A stretch of 64,000 nucleotides of DNA from Desulfosporosinus acididurans (lineage in GTDB: Bacteria > Bacillota > Desulfitobacteriia > Desulfitobacteriales > Desulfitobacteriaceae). The stretch spans positions 124,001 through 188,000 of the forward strand of contig NZ_LDZY01000008.1 of assembly GCF_001029285.1 (NCBI RefSeq), written 5' to 3'. Below are positions 19,885 to 28,309 of the stretch, one piece after another. Made by a program: the position numbers and the translations under genes. Position 1 is the first letter of the stretch. Every line of letters starts with the position of its first letter. The notes under the pieces are model-generated. The model was not told the DNA's origin. It ran no database searches and was given only the letters and a program-made list of their open reading frames with translations.

Positions 19885-19913
19885 TTGAAATTTAGTGATC
19901 AGAGTGCTATGAT
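19885..19913 (+). promoter_or_regulatory. Sigma-A promoter of the T-box/aroF transcript
   Basis: TTGAAA, a 17-base spacer and TATGAT, with an extended TG one base before the -10 box. Transcription would begin just before the T-box leader. Confidence 0.75.
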
Positions 19914-19920
19914 TGTATAA

Positions 19921-20186
19921 ACCGTTGATGGGGAAGTAAAAGCGCACACCAGCCTCTCAGAGAGTTGAGTACGGTGGAAACTCGACAGGTATTGGAGCGA
20001 GTAAATGGGCCCCTGAGGGCGAAGCGAAACAGTGTTAGCTGGAGTAGTTTTCGACGCTAAGCCAGCGTTATGCGGCGAAGGGTGTGATGGCACTCTGCAT
20101 AAGAGGATGCATTAATTTGTGCATCAATTAAGGTGGTACCGCAGATTAACGTCTGTCCTTATTTTGAGGACAGACGTATTATTTTT
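19921..20186 (+). promoter_or_regulatory. T-box leader, probably sensing tRNA-Trp
   Basis: Long leader with stem I elements (GTTGATGGGGAAG, CAGAGAG, GGTGGAAACTC), the diagnostic T-box sequence AAGGTGGTACCGC at 20130-20142, and a terminator ACGTCTGTCCT/AGGACAGACGT (20149-20177) followed by a T-rich tail. By alignment in my head to the specifier loop region (bases before CCCTGAG), the specifier codon is UGG at 20006-20008, meaning tRNA-Trp; this codon call is less sure than the T-box itself. It would switch on the downstream DAHP synthase when tRNA-Trp is uncharged. Confidence 0.92.
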
Positions 20187-20272
20187 GAGTCCACTCTCGG
20201 TTTCAGAGATTATCCGAAGGCTGAAACGTGCAGAGAAGTTACCCGCAAATTTTAAATTTGAGGGAGGAAATG

Positions 20273-21409
20273 ATGATGAAAGACTTGAAATTGGCAGGAC
20301 TTGACTCGGAACGAAGCATCATTGAGGTGGACGGAGTAAAAATAGGCGGAGAGGAAATTATCTTGATGGGCGGACCATGTGCCGTTGAATCAAGTATTCA
20401 GATGCAGGAATCTGCTGCGACTGTAAAAAAAGCAGGAGGGAAAATTCTGCGTGGCGGAGTATTTAAACCTCGTACCTCACCATACAGTTTCCAAGGATTG
20501 GGCTTGGAAGGTATCAACTATATGGTCCAGGCCGCTAAAGAGCATGGTTTACTCTGTGTCACTGAAGTCGTTGATACACGAAGTTTGGATTTAGTGGTTG
20601 ATAAGGTTGATTTGCTGCAAATAGGCGCTCGTAATATGCAGAATTTTGAACTTCTTAAATTAGCTGGCAAGGTTGATAAACCTATTATTCTTAAACGGGG
20701 CTTATCAGCAACGATTGAGGAATGGCTGCTGGCTGCGGAATATATTTTATCAGCGGGCAATTCCCATGTGATTCTCTGTGAACGGGGCATTCGGACTTAC
20801 GAACCCAGTACGAGGAATACCTTAGACGTGAGTGCTGTAGGAGTGGCTAAAGAACTCTCTCACCTTCCGGTCATTGTTGACCCGAGTCATGCCGCAGGGA
20901 GAAGGGACTTAATTTCTTCCTTGTCAAAAGCCGCTATTGCTGCGGGAGCAGATGGTTTGCTGATAGAAATGCATCCTAACCCTGATGAAGCTGTAAGTGA
21001 TGGTCCTCAGTCACTTACGCCGGAACAATTTTTGAGTTTAGCTCGAGAGTTGGGCGGGGTTGCACGATCAGTTAGGAGAGCTTTTGACATGGGAACAGGT
21101 GATTCGCTTGAAGCGCTGCGCTCCCAGATTGATAAGATTGATCGCGATATAATTGAAGGTTTAGCAGAACGTATGCAAATCGTCAGGAAATTAAGCGATC
21201 AGAAACGGCTTGATCGAGTGAAGGATATTAGCAGAGAGAAAGAGATAATTCAGCGTTTAATGACTTTGGCTGAAGAGCTAAATCTTCCTTCAGACTTAAT
21301 TAAGAAGATTTATCCCTTAATTTTCGAGTATGGAGTTCAAACTCAAATTAAAAGCAAATTGCAGGATGAAAAGATTGACTCATCGTTCTATAATTTGGGG
21401 AGTAAATAG
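20273..21409 (+). CDS. aroF: DAHP synthase (AroAI-beta/KDOPS type) fused to AroQ chorismate mutase
   Basis: First step of the shikimate pathway (PEP plus erythrose-4-phosphate to DAHP) joined to a chorismate mutase. Residues about 1-270 are the synthase: [39 protein letters not shown] and [13 protein letters not shown], covering metal and PEP ligands. Residues about 285-365 are an AroQ-type helical mutase ([19 protein letters not shown], then [14 protein letters not shown]), here at the C-terminus, where it may serve as a prephenate/chorismate-sensing regulatory domain. Three consecutive ATG codons (20270, 20273, 20276) follow GGGAGG; the middle one is used here. Controlled by the T-box leader. 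Confidence 0.93.
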   Translation: MMKDLKLAGLDSERSIIEVDGVKIGGEEIILMGGPCAVESSIQMQESAATVKKAGGKILRGGVFKPRTSPYSFQGLGLEGINYMVQAAKEHGLLCVTEVVDTRSLDLVVDKVDLLQIGARNMQNFELLKLAGKVDKPIILKRGLSATIEEWLLAAEYILSAGNSHVILCERGIRTYEPSTRNTLDVSAVGVAKELSHLPVIVDPSHAAGRRDLISSLSKAAIAAGADGLLIEMHPNPDEAVSDGPQSLTPEQFLSLARELGGVARSVRRAFDMGTGDSLEALRSQIDKIDRDIIEGLAERMQIVRKLSDQKRLDRVKDISREKEIIQRLMTLAEELNLPSDLIKKIYPLIFEYGVQTQIKSKLQDEKIDSSFYNLGSK

Positions 21410-21450
21410 TCTCAAACGATTTGGATAAATCGCTATATTAGCATACGAGA

Positions 21451-21483
21451 GAAGGCTTAGTTCAGTTTCTGAACTAAGCCTTC
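21451..21483. terminator. Perfect hairpin between convergent aroF and asdA
   Basis: GAAGGCTTAGTTCAG and CTGAACTAAGCCTTC form a 15-bp stem with a TTT loop. No strong T-tract on either side, so termination strength is uncertain, but the position between convergent genes fits. Confidence 0.65.
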
Positions 21484-21509
21484 GTAAAGTTGGCTGCAGT
21501 AGTCCTTTT

Positions 21510-23168
21510 TTAGTTTTGGGAGTTGTTTTCGCTTTCCTTTTGCTCTCTCCAGGCGCTGGCGTACTTTTCAAAGGTCTTTTTGACCGTTTTTCCGATTTCA
21601 CAGTAGGCCTCATCATTTAAATTTGCTAAAGAGGTTCGAATTGACCATTCGGGACCGCCAAACCCGCCGCCGTTTAAGAGTACGATTGAAGATTCTTCTG
21701 CCAGCCGGAAGAGAATGTCTGTGGGCTCATAGGTGGTTTGCAGGTACTGTACAAATTCGTCACCATACTTTTGTTTAGCCCAAATTGCTAAGTCAATTTG
21801 ACTGTAATAGGCAGCGTTGTATGGATTATCAGGCAAGGAACGGTCAAAGCCCTCAAACAACAACTTTTGCCGACGGCGGCAAATTTCCCGGGTCAATTTT
21901 TTATATCGATTTTCATGGTCAAGTATGCAAAACAATGCGAAGAGGCCCATCTGAACTTGTTGCGGAGTGGATAAGCCAGCTGTATGGTTAAGTGCTACTT
22001 GCCGGCTATCGGCGACCATACGATCAATAAAGCGAATTTTACTTGGATATAATGATACGCTTTCGTAACGTTCGGTAAGTTCCTCGATTTTAGCGTGAGG
22101 AAGTTCGTGCAGCAAGTGATCGTAGACATTGTCTTGGTGCAAGGCAATAACCCCTAAACGCCAGCCCGTTGCCCCGAAATACTTGGAAAACGAGTAAACC
22201 CCCAGAGTATTAAAGGGTAAGTCTGCCATCAGCGAACGAAAACCATTAACAAAGGTGCCGTAGACATCATCGGTAATAATCATTAAATTAGGATTGTGGT
22301 GTTGGACGATTTCTGTCAGATAGTCTTTAGATTCAGTCTTGAGGGCTACTGACGGCGGGTTGCTTGGGTTTACTGTAAAGAGAGCTTTAACGTGAGGATC
22401 TTTCAACTGATCAAGTTCAGAATTTGGATACTGCCACAGATGGTTGCCTTCTTCGTCCATCTCTGTGGCGTTTATTTTTATGACTTCGAATTGATAACGC
22501 GATAAATGTGGTATTTCTAAGTAGGGGGTAAAGGTTGGGACCATGAGGGCAATTTTGTCACCTTTAGACAGCAATTTATTAGCAATTAAGGAGTCGAAGA
22601 TATAACACATGGCGGCCGTACCGCCCTCAACAGCAAATAAATCATAGCGACCGGCGGGGGGATTCCCGTCACACATTTCCTGGATCAGGTAATTATGGAC
22701 CACCTGTTCAAGGTGTTGAAGCATGCGATCCGGTACGGGATAATTATCTCCGACAATACCATCGACTAGTTCGTGGATCCAAGGGTCGGGTTCAAAGCCC
22801 ATTTTTTGAGTCCCATAAGCGAGGACATTTTCCAGCAGTTTAACTCCTGGTGCCTCAGGATGTTTCTCAAGGTAATTTTTGAAACGCAGAGCAATTCCTT
22901 CTTTTTGGGGCATGCCGGCGAGGTCCTTGTCTTTCCAGGTATTGCGGGTTTCCTCAATGGCGAAATGTCCTAAGCTAAAGAACGCTTCTCGGGGAGTAGC
23001 GGCAATCCAATTCGGGTTTCCTCTTCCCGCATTAAGCATTGCCCATAAACTTGTGTCATGGTGTTTATCGGCGAGAGCAATTAATTTGTTTTTGAGTTCG
23101 AAAGGGCTGAGGTTTTCGTACTTCATTTCCATTTTTCTTCGAGTTTGATTATTATTAATAGTTATCAT
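21510..23168 (-). CDS. asdA: Bifunctional aspartate aminotransferase / L-aspartate 4-decarboxylase
   Basis: PLP enzyme that releases CO2 from the beta-carboxyl of aspartate to give alanine, with a side transaminase activity. The 552-residue length and the large N-terminal segment (LNAGRGNPNWIAATPREAFF) mark the AsdA group, not ordinary 400-residue transaminases. Other marks are VNPSNPPS, TDDVYGTF, and the PLP lysine in YSFSKYFGATGWRLG. The start is uncertain: ATG at 23168 has GGAAGGA immediately before it, which is close; a later Met (residue 13 or 15) is possible. In anaerobes the reaction can feed an aspartate-alanine exchange energy cycle (family knowledge); no exchanger is seen here. Confidence 0.88.
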   Translation of the reverse strand: MITINNNQTRRKMEMKYENLSPFELKNKLIALADKHHDTSLWAMLNAGRGNPNWIAATPREAFFSLGHFAIEETRNTWKDKDLAGMPQKEGIALRFKNYLEKHPEAPGVKLLENVLAYGTQKMGFEPDPWIHELVDGIVGDNYPVPDRMLQHLEQVVHNYLIQEMCDGNPPAGRYDLFAVEGGTAAMCYIFDSLIANKLLSKGDKIALMVPTFTPYLEIPHLSRYQFEVIKINATEMDEEGNHLWQYPNSELDQLKDPHVKALFTVNPSNPPSVALKTESKDYLTEIVQHHNPNLMIITDDVYGTFVNGFRSLMADLPFNTLGVYSFSKYFGATGWRLGVIALHQDNVYDHLLHELPHAKIEELTERYESVSLYPSKIRFIDRMVADSRQVALNHTAGLSTPQQVQMGLFALFCILDHENRYKKLTREICRRRQKLLFEGFDRSLPDNPYNAAYYSQIDLAIWAKQKYGDEFVQYLQTTYEPTDILFRLAEESSIVLLNGGGFGGPEWSIRTSLANLNDEAYCEIGKTVKKTFEKYASAWREQKESENNSQN

Positions 23169-23243
23169 TCCTTCCAGTTGTCATAGACTTAGTTTTGTTT
23201 AGTTCGTTTTTTGCTTTAGATATAAATAGTTGCCATATATTTA

Positions 23244-23290
23244 AGAGTAGACCCCCATGCCGCTGTCGCAGCACCAGCAGAGGATGAAAA
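23244..23290 (+). repeat. Left-end direct repeat of the IS110 region, copy A
   Basis: Begins AGAGTAGACCCCCATGCCGC and matches copy B at 23423-23469 at 44 of 47 positions. Preceded by ATTTAAGAGTAG, which also recurs at 23404. Confidence 0.85.
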
Positions 23291-23422
23291 TGAGTCTAGG
23301 TCCAGGTGGGCCGGGCAGCTTCGCAGTCCTTACCGCCTCTCCATGCGATGGGTTTCACTACTGTTGGGCGAGTCTGCCCTACTTACGGGTCTTTGGCATT
23401 TACATTTAAGAGTAGTCTTTCC

Positions 23423-23469
23423 AGAGTAGACCCCCATGCCGCTGTCGCAGCGCCATCAGATGATGAAAA
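23423..23469 (+). repeat. Left-end direct repeat of the IS110 region, copy B
   Basis: Near-identical second copy, 179 bases downstream of copy A. A shorter match (AAGAGTAGACTGACC) follows at about 23543. It probably marks the true left end of the element or a nested older one. Confidence 0.85.
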
Positions 23470-23675
23470 ATGCCAAGTAATGGTAAGGATATTCTTGTGG
23501 CTGGCGAAGACAGGTCGAACTTGCTTGGTACTAATTAGTCCGAAGAGTAGACTGACCTCAGTTTCCTGGTGCACCACAGATTGTTGCTCTCTTTTAGAGA
23601 AGCACGCAGGGTAGATTGCTCAATGCGGGTTGCTGCACCAGTCGCAATTAACAAGCCACAGAAAGGGTTATCACA
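23423..23675 (+). ncRNA. Candidate IS110 bridge RNA region
   Basis: IS110-type recombinases use a structured bridge RNA encoded in the non-coding end next to the transposase gene (established for the family). Here a non-coding segment of at least 250 bases lies directly 5' of the transposase. I cannot fold it reliably by eye, so the loops that would pair with donor and target are not assigned. Confidence 0.4.
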
Positions 23676-24887
23676 TTGGAAGTTATTCATCCACGGTGTT
23701 GCGGTATGGACATCCATAAGAAATCGATTACTGCATGTTGTATCACTCCTGATGGCAAAGAAACACAAACATTTGGCACGATGACAGACGATATTTTAAA
23801 TCTGGCTCAGTGGGTCAAGAGCAAAGGCTGTACCCAAGCAGCCATGGAAAGCACCGGCGTGTATTGGAAACCAATCTATAATGTTATGGAATTAGAAGAA
23901 ATTCCAACTCTAGTGGTTAATGCAGCACATATTAAAGCGGTACCTGGGCGTAAGACGGATGTTAAAGATGCAGAATGGATTGCCGATTTATTAAGGCATG
24001 GTCTCTTAAAAGGCAGCTATATTCCCGATAAAGATCAACGTGAATTGCGCGAGTTAGTTCGATATCGTAAGAGTCTTGTTAGTGAGCGTTCCCGTGAAGT
24101 CAATCGACTCGATAAAGTACTTCAAGGAGCCAACATCAAGCTATCTTCTGTAGCTACAGATATAATGGGTGTCTCAGGAAGAGCCATGCTTGAAGCGATG
24201 CTTAATGATCAGGAAGACACCAAAGTTCTGGCAGGATTAGCTAAAGGAAGACTTAAAAGTAAGATTGAAGATCTGGAGCGAGCTCTTAAAGGAATCATCG
24301 GCGACCATCAAAAGTTGCTTATTTCCACGCAACTAAAGCACATTGATTTTCTAACTCGACAGATTGAACTTCTGACTAAGGAAATTGGTCAAAGATTGCT
24401 CCCTTTTGAGGAAGACCTGGAGATATTGGATTCAATCCCCGGAATTGCTAGACGGGGTGCCGAAGAAATTCTAGCGGAAATTGGCACCGATATGAGCCGA
24501 TTTCCATCAGCAGCCCACTTATCTTCTTGGGCTGGAATGTCTCCAGGTAATCATGAAAGTGCCGGTAAACGAAAGTCCGGTAAAACAAACAAAGGGAATA
24601 AAGCCTTACGAACTGCCTTAGTAGAATCCGCGAATGCTGCATCACATACGAAAGATACCTATTTAGCTGCTAGATACCATCGCCTTGCTGCCCGAAGAGG
24701 TAAGAACCGTGCTGCTGTAGCTGTTGGACACTCTATTTTAGTATCCATTTATTATTTACTGAAAACACACCAAATGTATAAAGATTTAGGTGCTAACTAT
24801 ATCGATCATACTAAAAAGCAAGCAACCATTAGGAGATATCTTAAATCATTAGAAAGTTTAGGGGTGAATGTTCAAGTAGTTTCCTAA
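23676..24887 (+). CDS. IS110-family transposase (DEDD plus serine recombinase-like)
   Basis: 403-residue transposase. The N-terminal RuvC-like DEDD domain shows GMDIHKKSITACC, AMESTGVYWKP and GRKTDVKDAEWIADLLRHG; a coiled middle region follows, and the C-terminal Transposase_20 domain has SIPGIARRGAEEILAEIG and AHLSSWAGMSPGNHESAGKR with the conserved serine region. The frame begins with TTG at 23676. It appears intact, so the element may be active. Confidence 0.93.
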   Translation: MEVIHPRCCGMDIHKKSITACCITPDGKETQTFGTMTDDILNLAQWVKSKGCTQAAMESTGVYWKPIYNVMELEEIPTLVVNAAHIKAVPGRKTDVKDAEWIADLLRHGLLKGSYIPDKDQRELRELVRYRKSLVSERSREVNRLDKVLQGANIKLSSVATDIMGVSGRAMLEAMLNDQEDTKVLAGLAKGRLKSKIEDLERALKGIIGDHQKLLISTQLKHIDFLTRQIELLTKEIGQRLLPFEEDLEILDSIPGIARRGAEEILAEIGTDMSRFPSAAHLSSWAGMSPGNHESAGKRKSGKTNKGNKALRTALVESANAASHTKDTYLAARYHRLAARRGKNRAAVAVGHSILVSIYYLLKTHQMYKDLGANYIDHTKKQATIRRYLKSLESLGVNVQVVS

Positions 24888-25069
24888 GAAGATCCAAGTA
24901 TTTTCAACAGGTCCCTGAAGAAGATTTTGGGGCTTTGGGTAGGCTTTTTTTGCCCGTTAGGGTAATGGTTTTGGGTCCTTATTATTTTTCAGGGTAGATA
25001 GAAGGTTATTATTTTGGTGCTTAAATTACTCTGCACGCTAATTGAGGCATTTATACACTTTACCCAGTT

Positions 25070-25126
25070 TTTAAGCTCCCCACTTCTATAAGTGGCACAG
25101 CAGCAACACCTTCGGGTGTTAGCCAG
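25070..25126 (-). repeat. Dispersed palindromic repeat, diverged copy 6
   Basis: CCCCACTTCTATAAGTGG hairpin followed by ACACCTTCGGGTGT, a perfect tetraloop hairpin. It resembles the 5' module plus a different central hairpin, and lies in the otherwise empty stretch 24888-25256. Confidence 0.45.
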
Positions 25127-25256
25127 GTTTTTCTATCAGTGGAGAAATTAAGCCGCTCTGAGCCAATAAATTGAAAAATCTTAACAAGTTAGTCTTATCT
25201 TCTTAAACTTCTTTTAAGAAACTATGAGTATAATGGTTTCCGGAGGTGCAAAAACA

Positions 25257-25787
25257 ATGGACGGATTTACATATGGCCGAACAAAATTTTCGCCTACGAT
25301 TATTTACGCATTAGTATGTGGATTTCTGACGGCGATATCATTATGGATGTCCTATCATGGGATAGCCGATTGGTCATTTAGGATGCAAAAAGGGTTTTGG
25401 AATCTCATGGGATTTTTCTCCCTGCTTTTCACGATAGGTTCCGTTATTCTCTGGTTCCTGAAAAAGAAGATAATTCGTGAGAAACAAAGAGTACCTGGAA
25501 GTTTAGCTTGGGTGAACGGCTCAACAATAAAGGGCCTGAGAGAAGCTCATGTCACTTTAGGATGGCTAGCGGTTACCTTTGGCCTTGGGCACAGTGCTTT
25601 TTATCTGGTAAATCTGCCGTCTAGAATGAATAATGTTTTCAGCGGTATTGTTGCTCTGGCAGGGATGATTCTCGTCTTGCTCACGGGCATAATGTACAAG
25701 CATAAGATGATTAGCATGAAGACTTGTAGAATGAGCCATAGAGTAATCTCTTGTATCTTTGGATTATTGATTTTAGCGCATATTTAG
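25257..25787 (+). CDS. Four-helix membrane protein, possible b-type haem/ferric reductase-like
   Basis: 176-residue integral membrane protein with about four to five predicted helices (roughly 13-33, 46-66, 90-110, 122-140, 155-175). Histidines are placed in helices in a pattern seen in haem-binding membrane proteins: REAHVTLGWL, GLGHSAFYLV, MSHRVISC and the C-terminal LAHI. That could bind two haems, but I do not recognise a named family. Start at 25257 follows CCGGAGGTG; the earlier ATG at 25224 is less likely. Monocistronic, followed by a terminator. Confidence 0.6.
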   Translation: MDGFTYGRTKFSPTIIYALVCGFLTAISLWMSYHGIADWSFRMQKGFWNLMGFFSLLFTIGSVILWFLKKKIIREKQRVPGSLAWVNGSTIKGLREAHVTLGWLAVTFGLGHSAFYLVNLPSRMNNVFSGIVALAGMILVLLTGIMYKHKMISMKTCRMSHRVISCIFGLLILAHI

Positions 25788-25794
25788 AAACGAT

Positions 25795-25832
25795 AACGAA
25801 CTGGATATACTATCTCCAGTTCGTTTATCTTT
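25795..25832 (+). terminator. Intrinsic terminator
   Basis: AACGAACTGGA pairs with TCCAGTTCGTT, followed by TATCTTTT. Eight bases after the stop codon of the membrane protein gene. Confidence 0.8.
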
Positions 25833-25993
25833 TGCAAATAAAACTTCTTTTACAAAGAAGGAAGGAATTATTAGGGCAATACCGAATTACTTTAGCTAAA
25901 ATAGTTGAGAATAAGCCAAATATAGAGGAATCTTAACTGAATATGTTTATAAGTATCCAATAAGTTATCATAATTGAAAGGCGTGAAATCTAA

Positions 25994-26623
25994 ATGTCAC
26001 TAAAACCAAGGCATATTTATTCAGAAGAGTGGAACCCTTCCCAGGAGCAGATTAATAGTATCTTTCCTCTGGATAAGATAACCTCAGAAATTGGCAGGGA
26101 GCCCGGTCTTAAGGTGCTTCGTGATGAGGAGATCAAGACGAAGTATCCCGCTCAATATAATATCTCTGTGCAAGCAAGGGCTTATAGCTTAGGATTAGTT
26201 GAACTGCTGCATGAATATTATGAGCCTAATAAAGAGAAGCCTGAACTTGGTGATTTAATTGGGGTAAAACTACCGCAAATTCTTTGGGAAGATAGTTTGG
26301 GTTATGAAGATAAGTTGGTCACCCTGCATATTTCTAAACTTAATAAGCAAGAAGTCTTTATCAATGATATCGTGCTCGTCAAAAATGAAGATTTTGATAT
26401 TCTCAGCGATGAATTGATTGATCAAGTACTTAATAATTTGAGGGTTTTTGCCAAAGAACAAGGCGCCAGGTATTTATCCGGTTATGCCGCTAATCGCAGC
26501 ACTTTAGCCCTCTTCAAAGGCAAGGGATTTCAAGAAGATAAGCGAGAGAATATGGGCAATGATTATCTCTGGAAAATCGCGGCAGTGACCGGAGAGCAGA
26601 TGCCTTTTTATACTGAACTATAA
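25994..26623 (+). CDS. Unknown protein with a GNAT-like C-terminal half
   Basis: 209-residue soluble protein. The C-terminal part (about 130-185) reads like an acetyltransferase fold end: LRVFAKEQGARYLSGYAANRS followed by LFKGKGF, reminiscent of the N-x-x-A-x-x-x-Y-x-K-x-G-F motif. The N-terminal 120 residues are not recognised. No acetyl-CoA loop (Q/R-x-x-G-x-G/A) is evident, so activity is doubtful. The ribosome site AAAGGCG is rather distant. It lies 67 bases before the candidate selenoprotein gene and may be co-transcribed with it. Confidence 0.55.
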   Translation: MSLKPRHIYSEEWNPSQEQINSIFPLDKITSEIGREPGLKVLRDEEIKTKYPAQYNISVQARAYSLGLVELLHEYYEPNKEKPELGDLIGVKLPQILWEDSLGYEDKLVTLHISKLNKQEVFINDIVLVKNEDFDILSDELIDQVLNNLRVFAKEQGARYLSGYAANRSTLALFKGKGFQEDKRENMGNDYLWKIAAVTGEQMPFYTEL

Positions 26624-26690
26624 ATGTCAATAATAAAGGATAATATGCTTTCCTAATATTCTTATTCATTATCTAAAAGGAGATTAAATA

Positions 26691-27308
26691 ATGGCCAAAA
26701 TCACTGTTTTTTCGGATTTCTTGTGACCCTTTTGTATGATTGGGAAAGTCCCCCTTGACCAGTTGGCCAAGGATAAAAATGTAGAAGTTGAATGGAAGTC
26801 CTTTGAATTAAGGCCGGAGGGAGTGGAAATTCCGCCTAAACCGCCTGAGTATTTGGAACGAGCGAAGGCGGGCATTGAAGCGATGGGACGTAAATACGGT
26901 ATGAAGATGGTATTTAATGATAAGAGCAAGCATTCCCGGTTGGCTTTGCAGGGTGCAAAGTATGCGGAAGAGCATGGGAAGGGAGACCAGTACCATAACA
27001 TTGTATTTGCGGCCCAATTTCAAGAACAGAAGGATATTAATGATCTTGAGGTATTAACGGAATTAGCCGGAGATGCAGGACTTGATCCGGAACAATTTCG
27101 GAAGGCATTGCTCTCAAAAGACTATGAACCGGCAGTTTTACAAGATTTAGAAGAAGCTCAAGCCTTAGGAATCCCGGGGGTTCCGTATTTTGTTGCTGAA
27201 GGCGGCAATGCATTTGGGGTTCAAAATTACGAAGATTTGGAGAAGCTTGTTTTTGGCACAAAATCAACCTCTGCGGGGCTGTCCATGGATTTGAAAGTCA
27301 AAGAATAG
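26691..27308 (+). CDS. DsbA/FrnE-family thiol oxidoreductase, candidate selenoprotein (Sec12)
   Basis: Thioredoxin-fold oxidoreductase of the 2-hydroxychromene isomerase/FrnE branch of DsbA, about 205 residues, cytoplasmic. Reading from ATG at 26691 (AAAGGAG 8 bases upstream) gives MAKITVFSDFL, then TGA at 26724-26726, then PFCMIGKVPLDQ in the same frame. In the family this site is S-D-x-x-C-P-W/F-C-x-x-G, so TGA takes the place of the first active-site cysteine, giving U-P-F-C. The rest is intact: an alpha-helical insert and the cis-Pro loop GIPGVPYFV near the C-terminus, stop TAG. Decoding TGA as selenocysteine is the simplest reading; a point-mutated pseudogene is the alternative. If TGA is taken as stop, only a fragment from 26736 would be annotated and the active site missed. 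Confidence 0.8.
26724..26760 (+). promoter_or_regulatory. Candidate bacterial SECIS hairpin after the in-frame TGA
   Basis: Right after the TGA, GGG (26742-26744) can pair with CCC (26750-26752) around loop AAAGT, 16 bases past the codon. That distance matches bacterial SECIS hairpins, whose apical loop lies roughly 16-37 bases downstream. The stem is short and I could not extend it convincingly, so this is tentative. Confidence 0.4.
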
Positions 27309-27375
27309 TTTATAAATTTATCTCTTGTCATGTTCAGTTGAGACCGCCAATCGAAAAGGCTGCATGGAAAAAACG

Positions 27376-27401
27376 AGGCTGCAAGAAATAGTTTGCAGCC
27401 T
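27376..27401 (+). terminator. Hairpin after the DsbA-like gene
   Basis: AGGCTGCAA pairs with TTGCAGCCT around an 8-base loop. Weak T-tail (TGAAATTT); it sits between the oxidoreductase and the URO-D-like gene. Confidence 0.55.
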
Positions 27402-27430
27402 TGAAATTTAGCTTGAGAGGATGTGACCAT

Positions 27431-28309
27431 GTGACAAAAGTTGAACGAATTTTGGCGGCAATAAACTTTGCGAAAGTGGATCATGTTCCCCAAGGAGAGT
27501 TTAGTCTTGATGACAATTTTGTGACTAAGCTACTCGGTCTTAAGGATCATGTGAGGTTTGAAGACCGGGTGGAGGCTTGTGAACGCTGCGGACTCGATGC
27601 TGTGGCTTTTGGTTTGGACAATGAACCCGGAAACCAAACAGGACTTTGGCAGGAATTAAAACTATGGAGAGAGGAAACCGATTTTTTTATTTTTGCCCTT
27701 ATTGATGGCCCGTTCCAGGGAACGGCTAAACTCTTTTCATCCTTTACCAATTATCTGTTAGCCATTGCTCAAGGGGATCCGATAATTCCGGAACTCGTCC
27801 AACAGGTGGCAGCGACGAACCTCGAATTGGGATTAAATGCCTTAGCACTCGGTGCTCATGGAATTATCATAGCTGATGATATTGCCTATAATGGAGGGAC
27901 ATTTGTTTCACCGGCTGCTCTGCGCCTAAATTTTTTTCCAGGCCTCAGAGAACAGGTTCAAATGATACAACGTGAAAAAGTTCCGGTTTTCTTCCATGCA
28001 GATGGTGACTTGAGAAAAGTGTTGCATGATATTGTGGATTTGGGAATAAATGGGCTGCATTCCCTTGACTTTCAATCATTAGAGGAGATATCTGAGGTTA
28101 GAAAAGCGACGGAAAATCGGGTCTGTCTTATGGGTGGTTATGATCTAGGATGGTTTGAAGAGGAGAAGAGAATAGAGAGAGCCTATAATTTGTTAGAGGT
28201 GACTGCCAAAGGCGGGGGATACATTTTCGGCAGCAGTGCGGGTATCCTTGGAAGCGGTCAAACTCCTCAAAATGTTCTTGAAGTGTACCGGTATGTCAAA
28301 AACTATTAA
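27431..28309 (+). CDS. Uroporphyrinogen decarboxylase-like (URO-D/MtaA family) protein
   Basis: 292-residue TIM-barrel protein of the URO-D superfamily, which holds true haem enzymes and corrinoid-linked methyltransferases (MtaA, CmuA). Visible family parts are ALGAHGIIIADDIAYNGGTF, VPVFFHADGDLRKVLHDIVD, GINGLHSLDFQS, and YIFGSSAGI near the end. It lacks the N-terminal RMPVW-like uroporphyrinogen signature, so a methyltransferase or other role is more probable than haem synthesis. Start is GTG at 27431, preceded by GAGAGGA; the longer TTG frame from 27401 overlaps the hairpin. Substrate unknown. Confidence 0.78.
   Translation: MTKVERILAAINFAKVDHVPQGEFSLDDNFVTKLLGLKDHVRFEDRVEACERCGLDAVAFGLDNEPGNQTGLWQELKLWREETDFFIFALIDGPFQGTAKLFSSFTNYLLAIAQGDPIIPELVQQVAATNLELGLNALALGAHGIIIADDIAYNGGTFVSPAALRLNFFPGLREQVQMIQREKVPVFFHADGDLRKVLHDIVDLGINGLHSLDFQSLEEISEVRKATENRVCLMGGYDLGWFEEEKRIERAYNLLEVTAKGGGYIFGSSAGILGSGQTPQNVLEVYRYVKNY

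Larger units (their letters stand above)
23239..25000 (+). mobile_element. IS110-family insertion sequence (ends approximate)
   Basis: One IS110-type transposase with long non-coding flanks. The left limit is set at the first copy of a duplicated left-end motif and the right limit near TCAGGGTAGATAG, but neither end can be fixed because IS110 elements lack terminal inverted repeats and long target duplications. CAGGGTAGAT also occurs in the left flank (about 23608). Confidence 0.7.

Noticed and set aside
23306-23614. Open frames inside the IS110 leader on both strands
   Set aside because: They have no ribosome sites, no family resemblance, and span the repeat-bearing region expected to be non-coding in IS110 elements.
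25751-25936. 61-codon frame after the membrane protein gene
   Set aside because: It overlaps the end of the upstream gene in another frame, runs through the terminator hairpin and has no ribosome site.
26736-27308. Annotating the oxidoreductase from the internal ATG at 26736
   Set aside because: This start lacks a ribosome site and would drop the conserved N-terminal strand and both active-site residues; the upstream frame from 26691 is far better supported if TGA is decoded as Sec.
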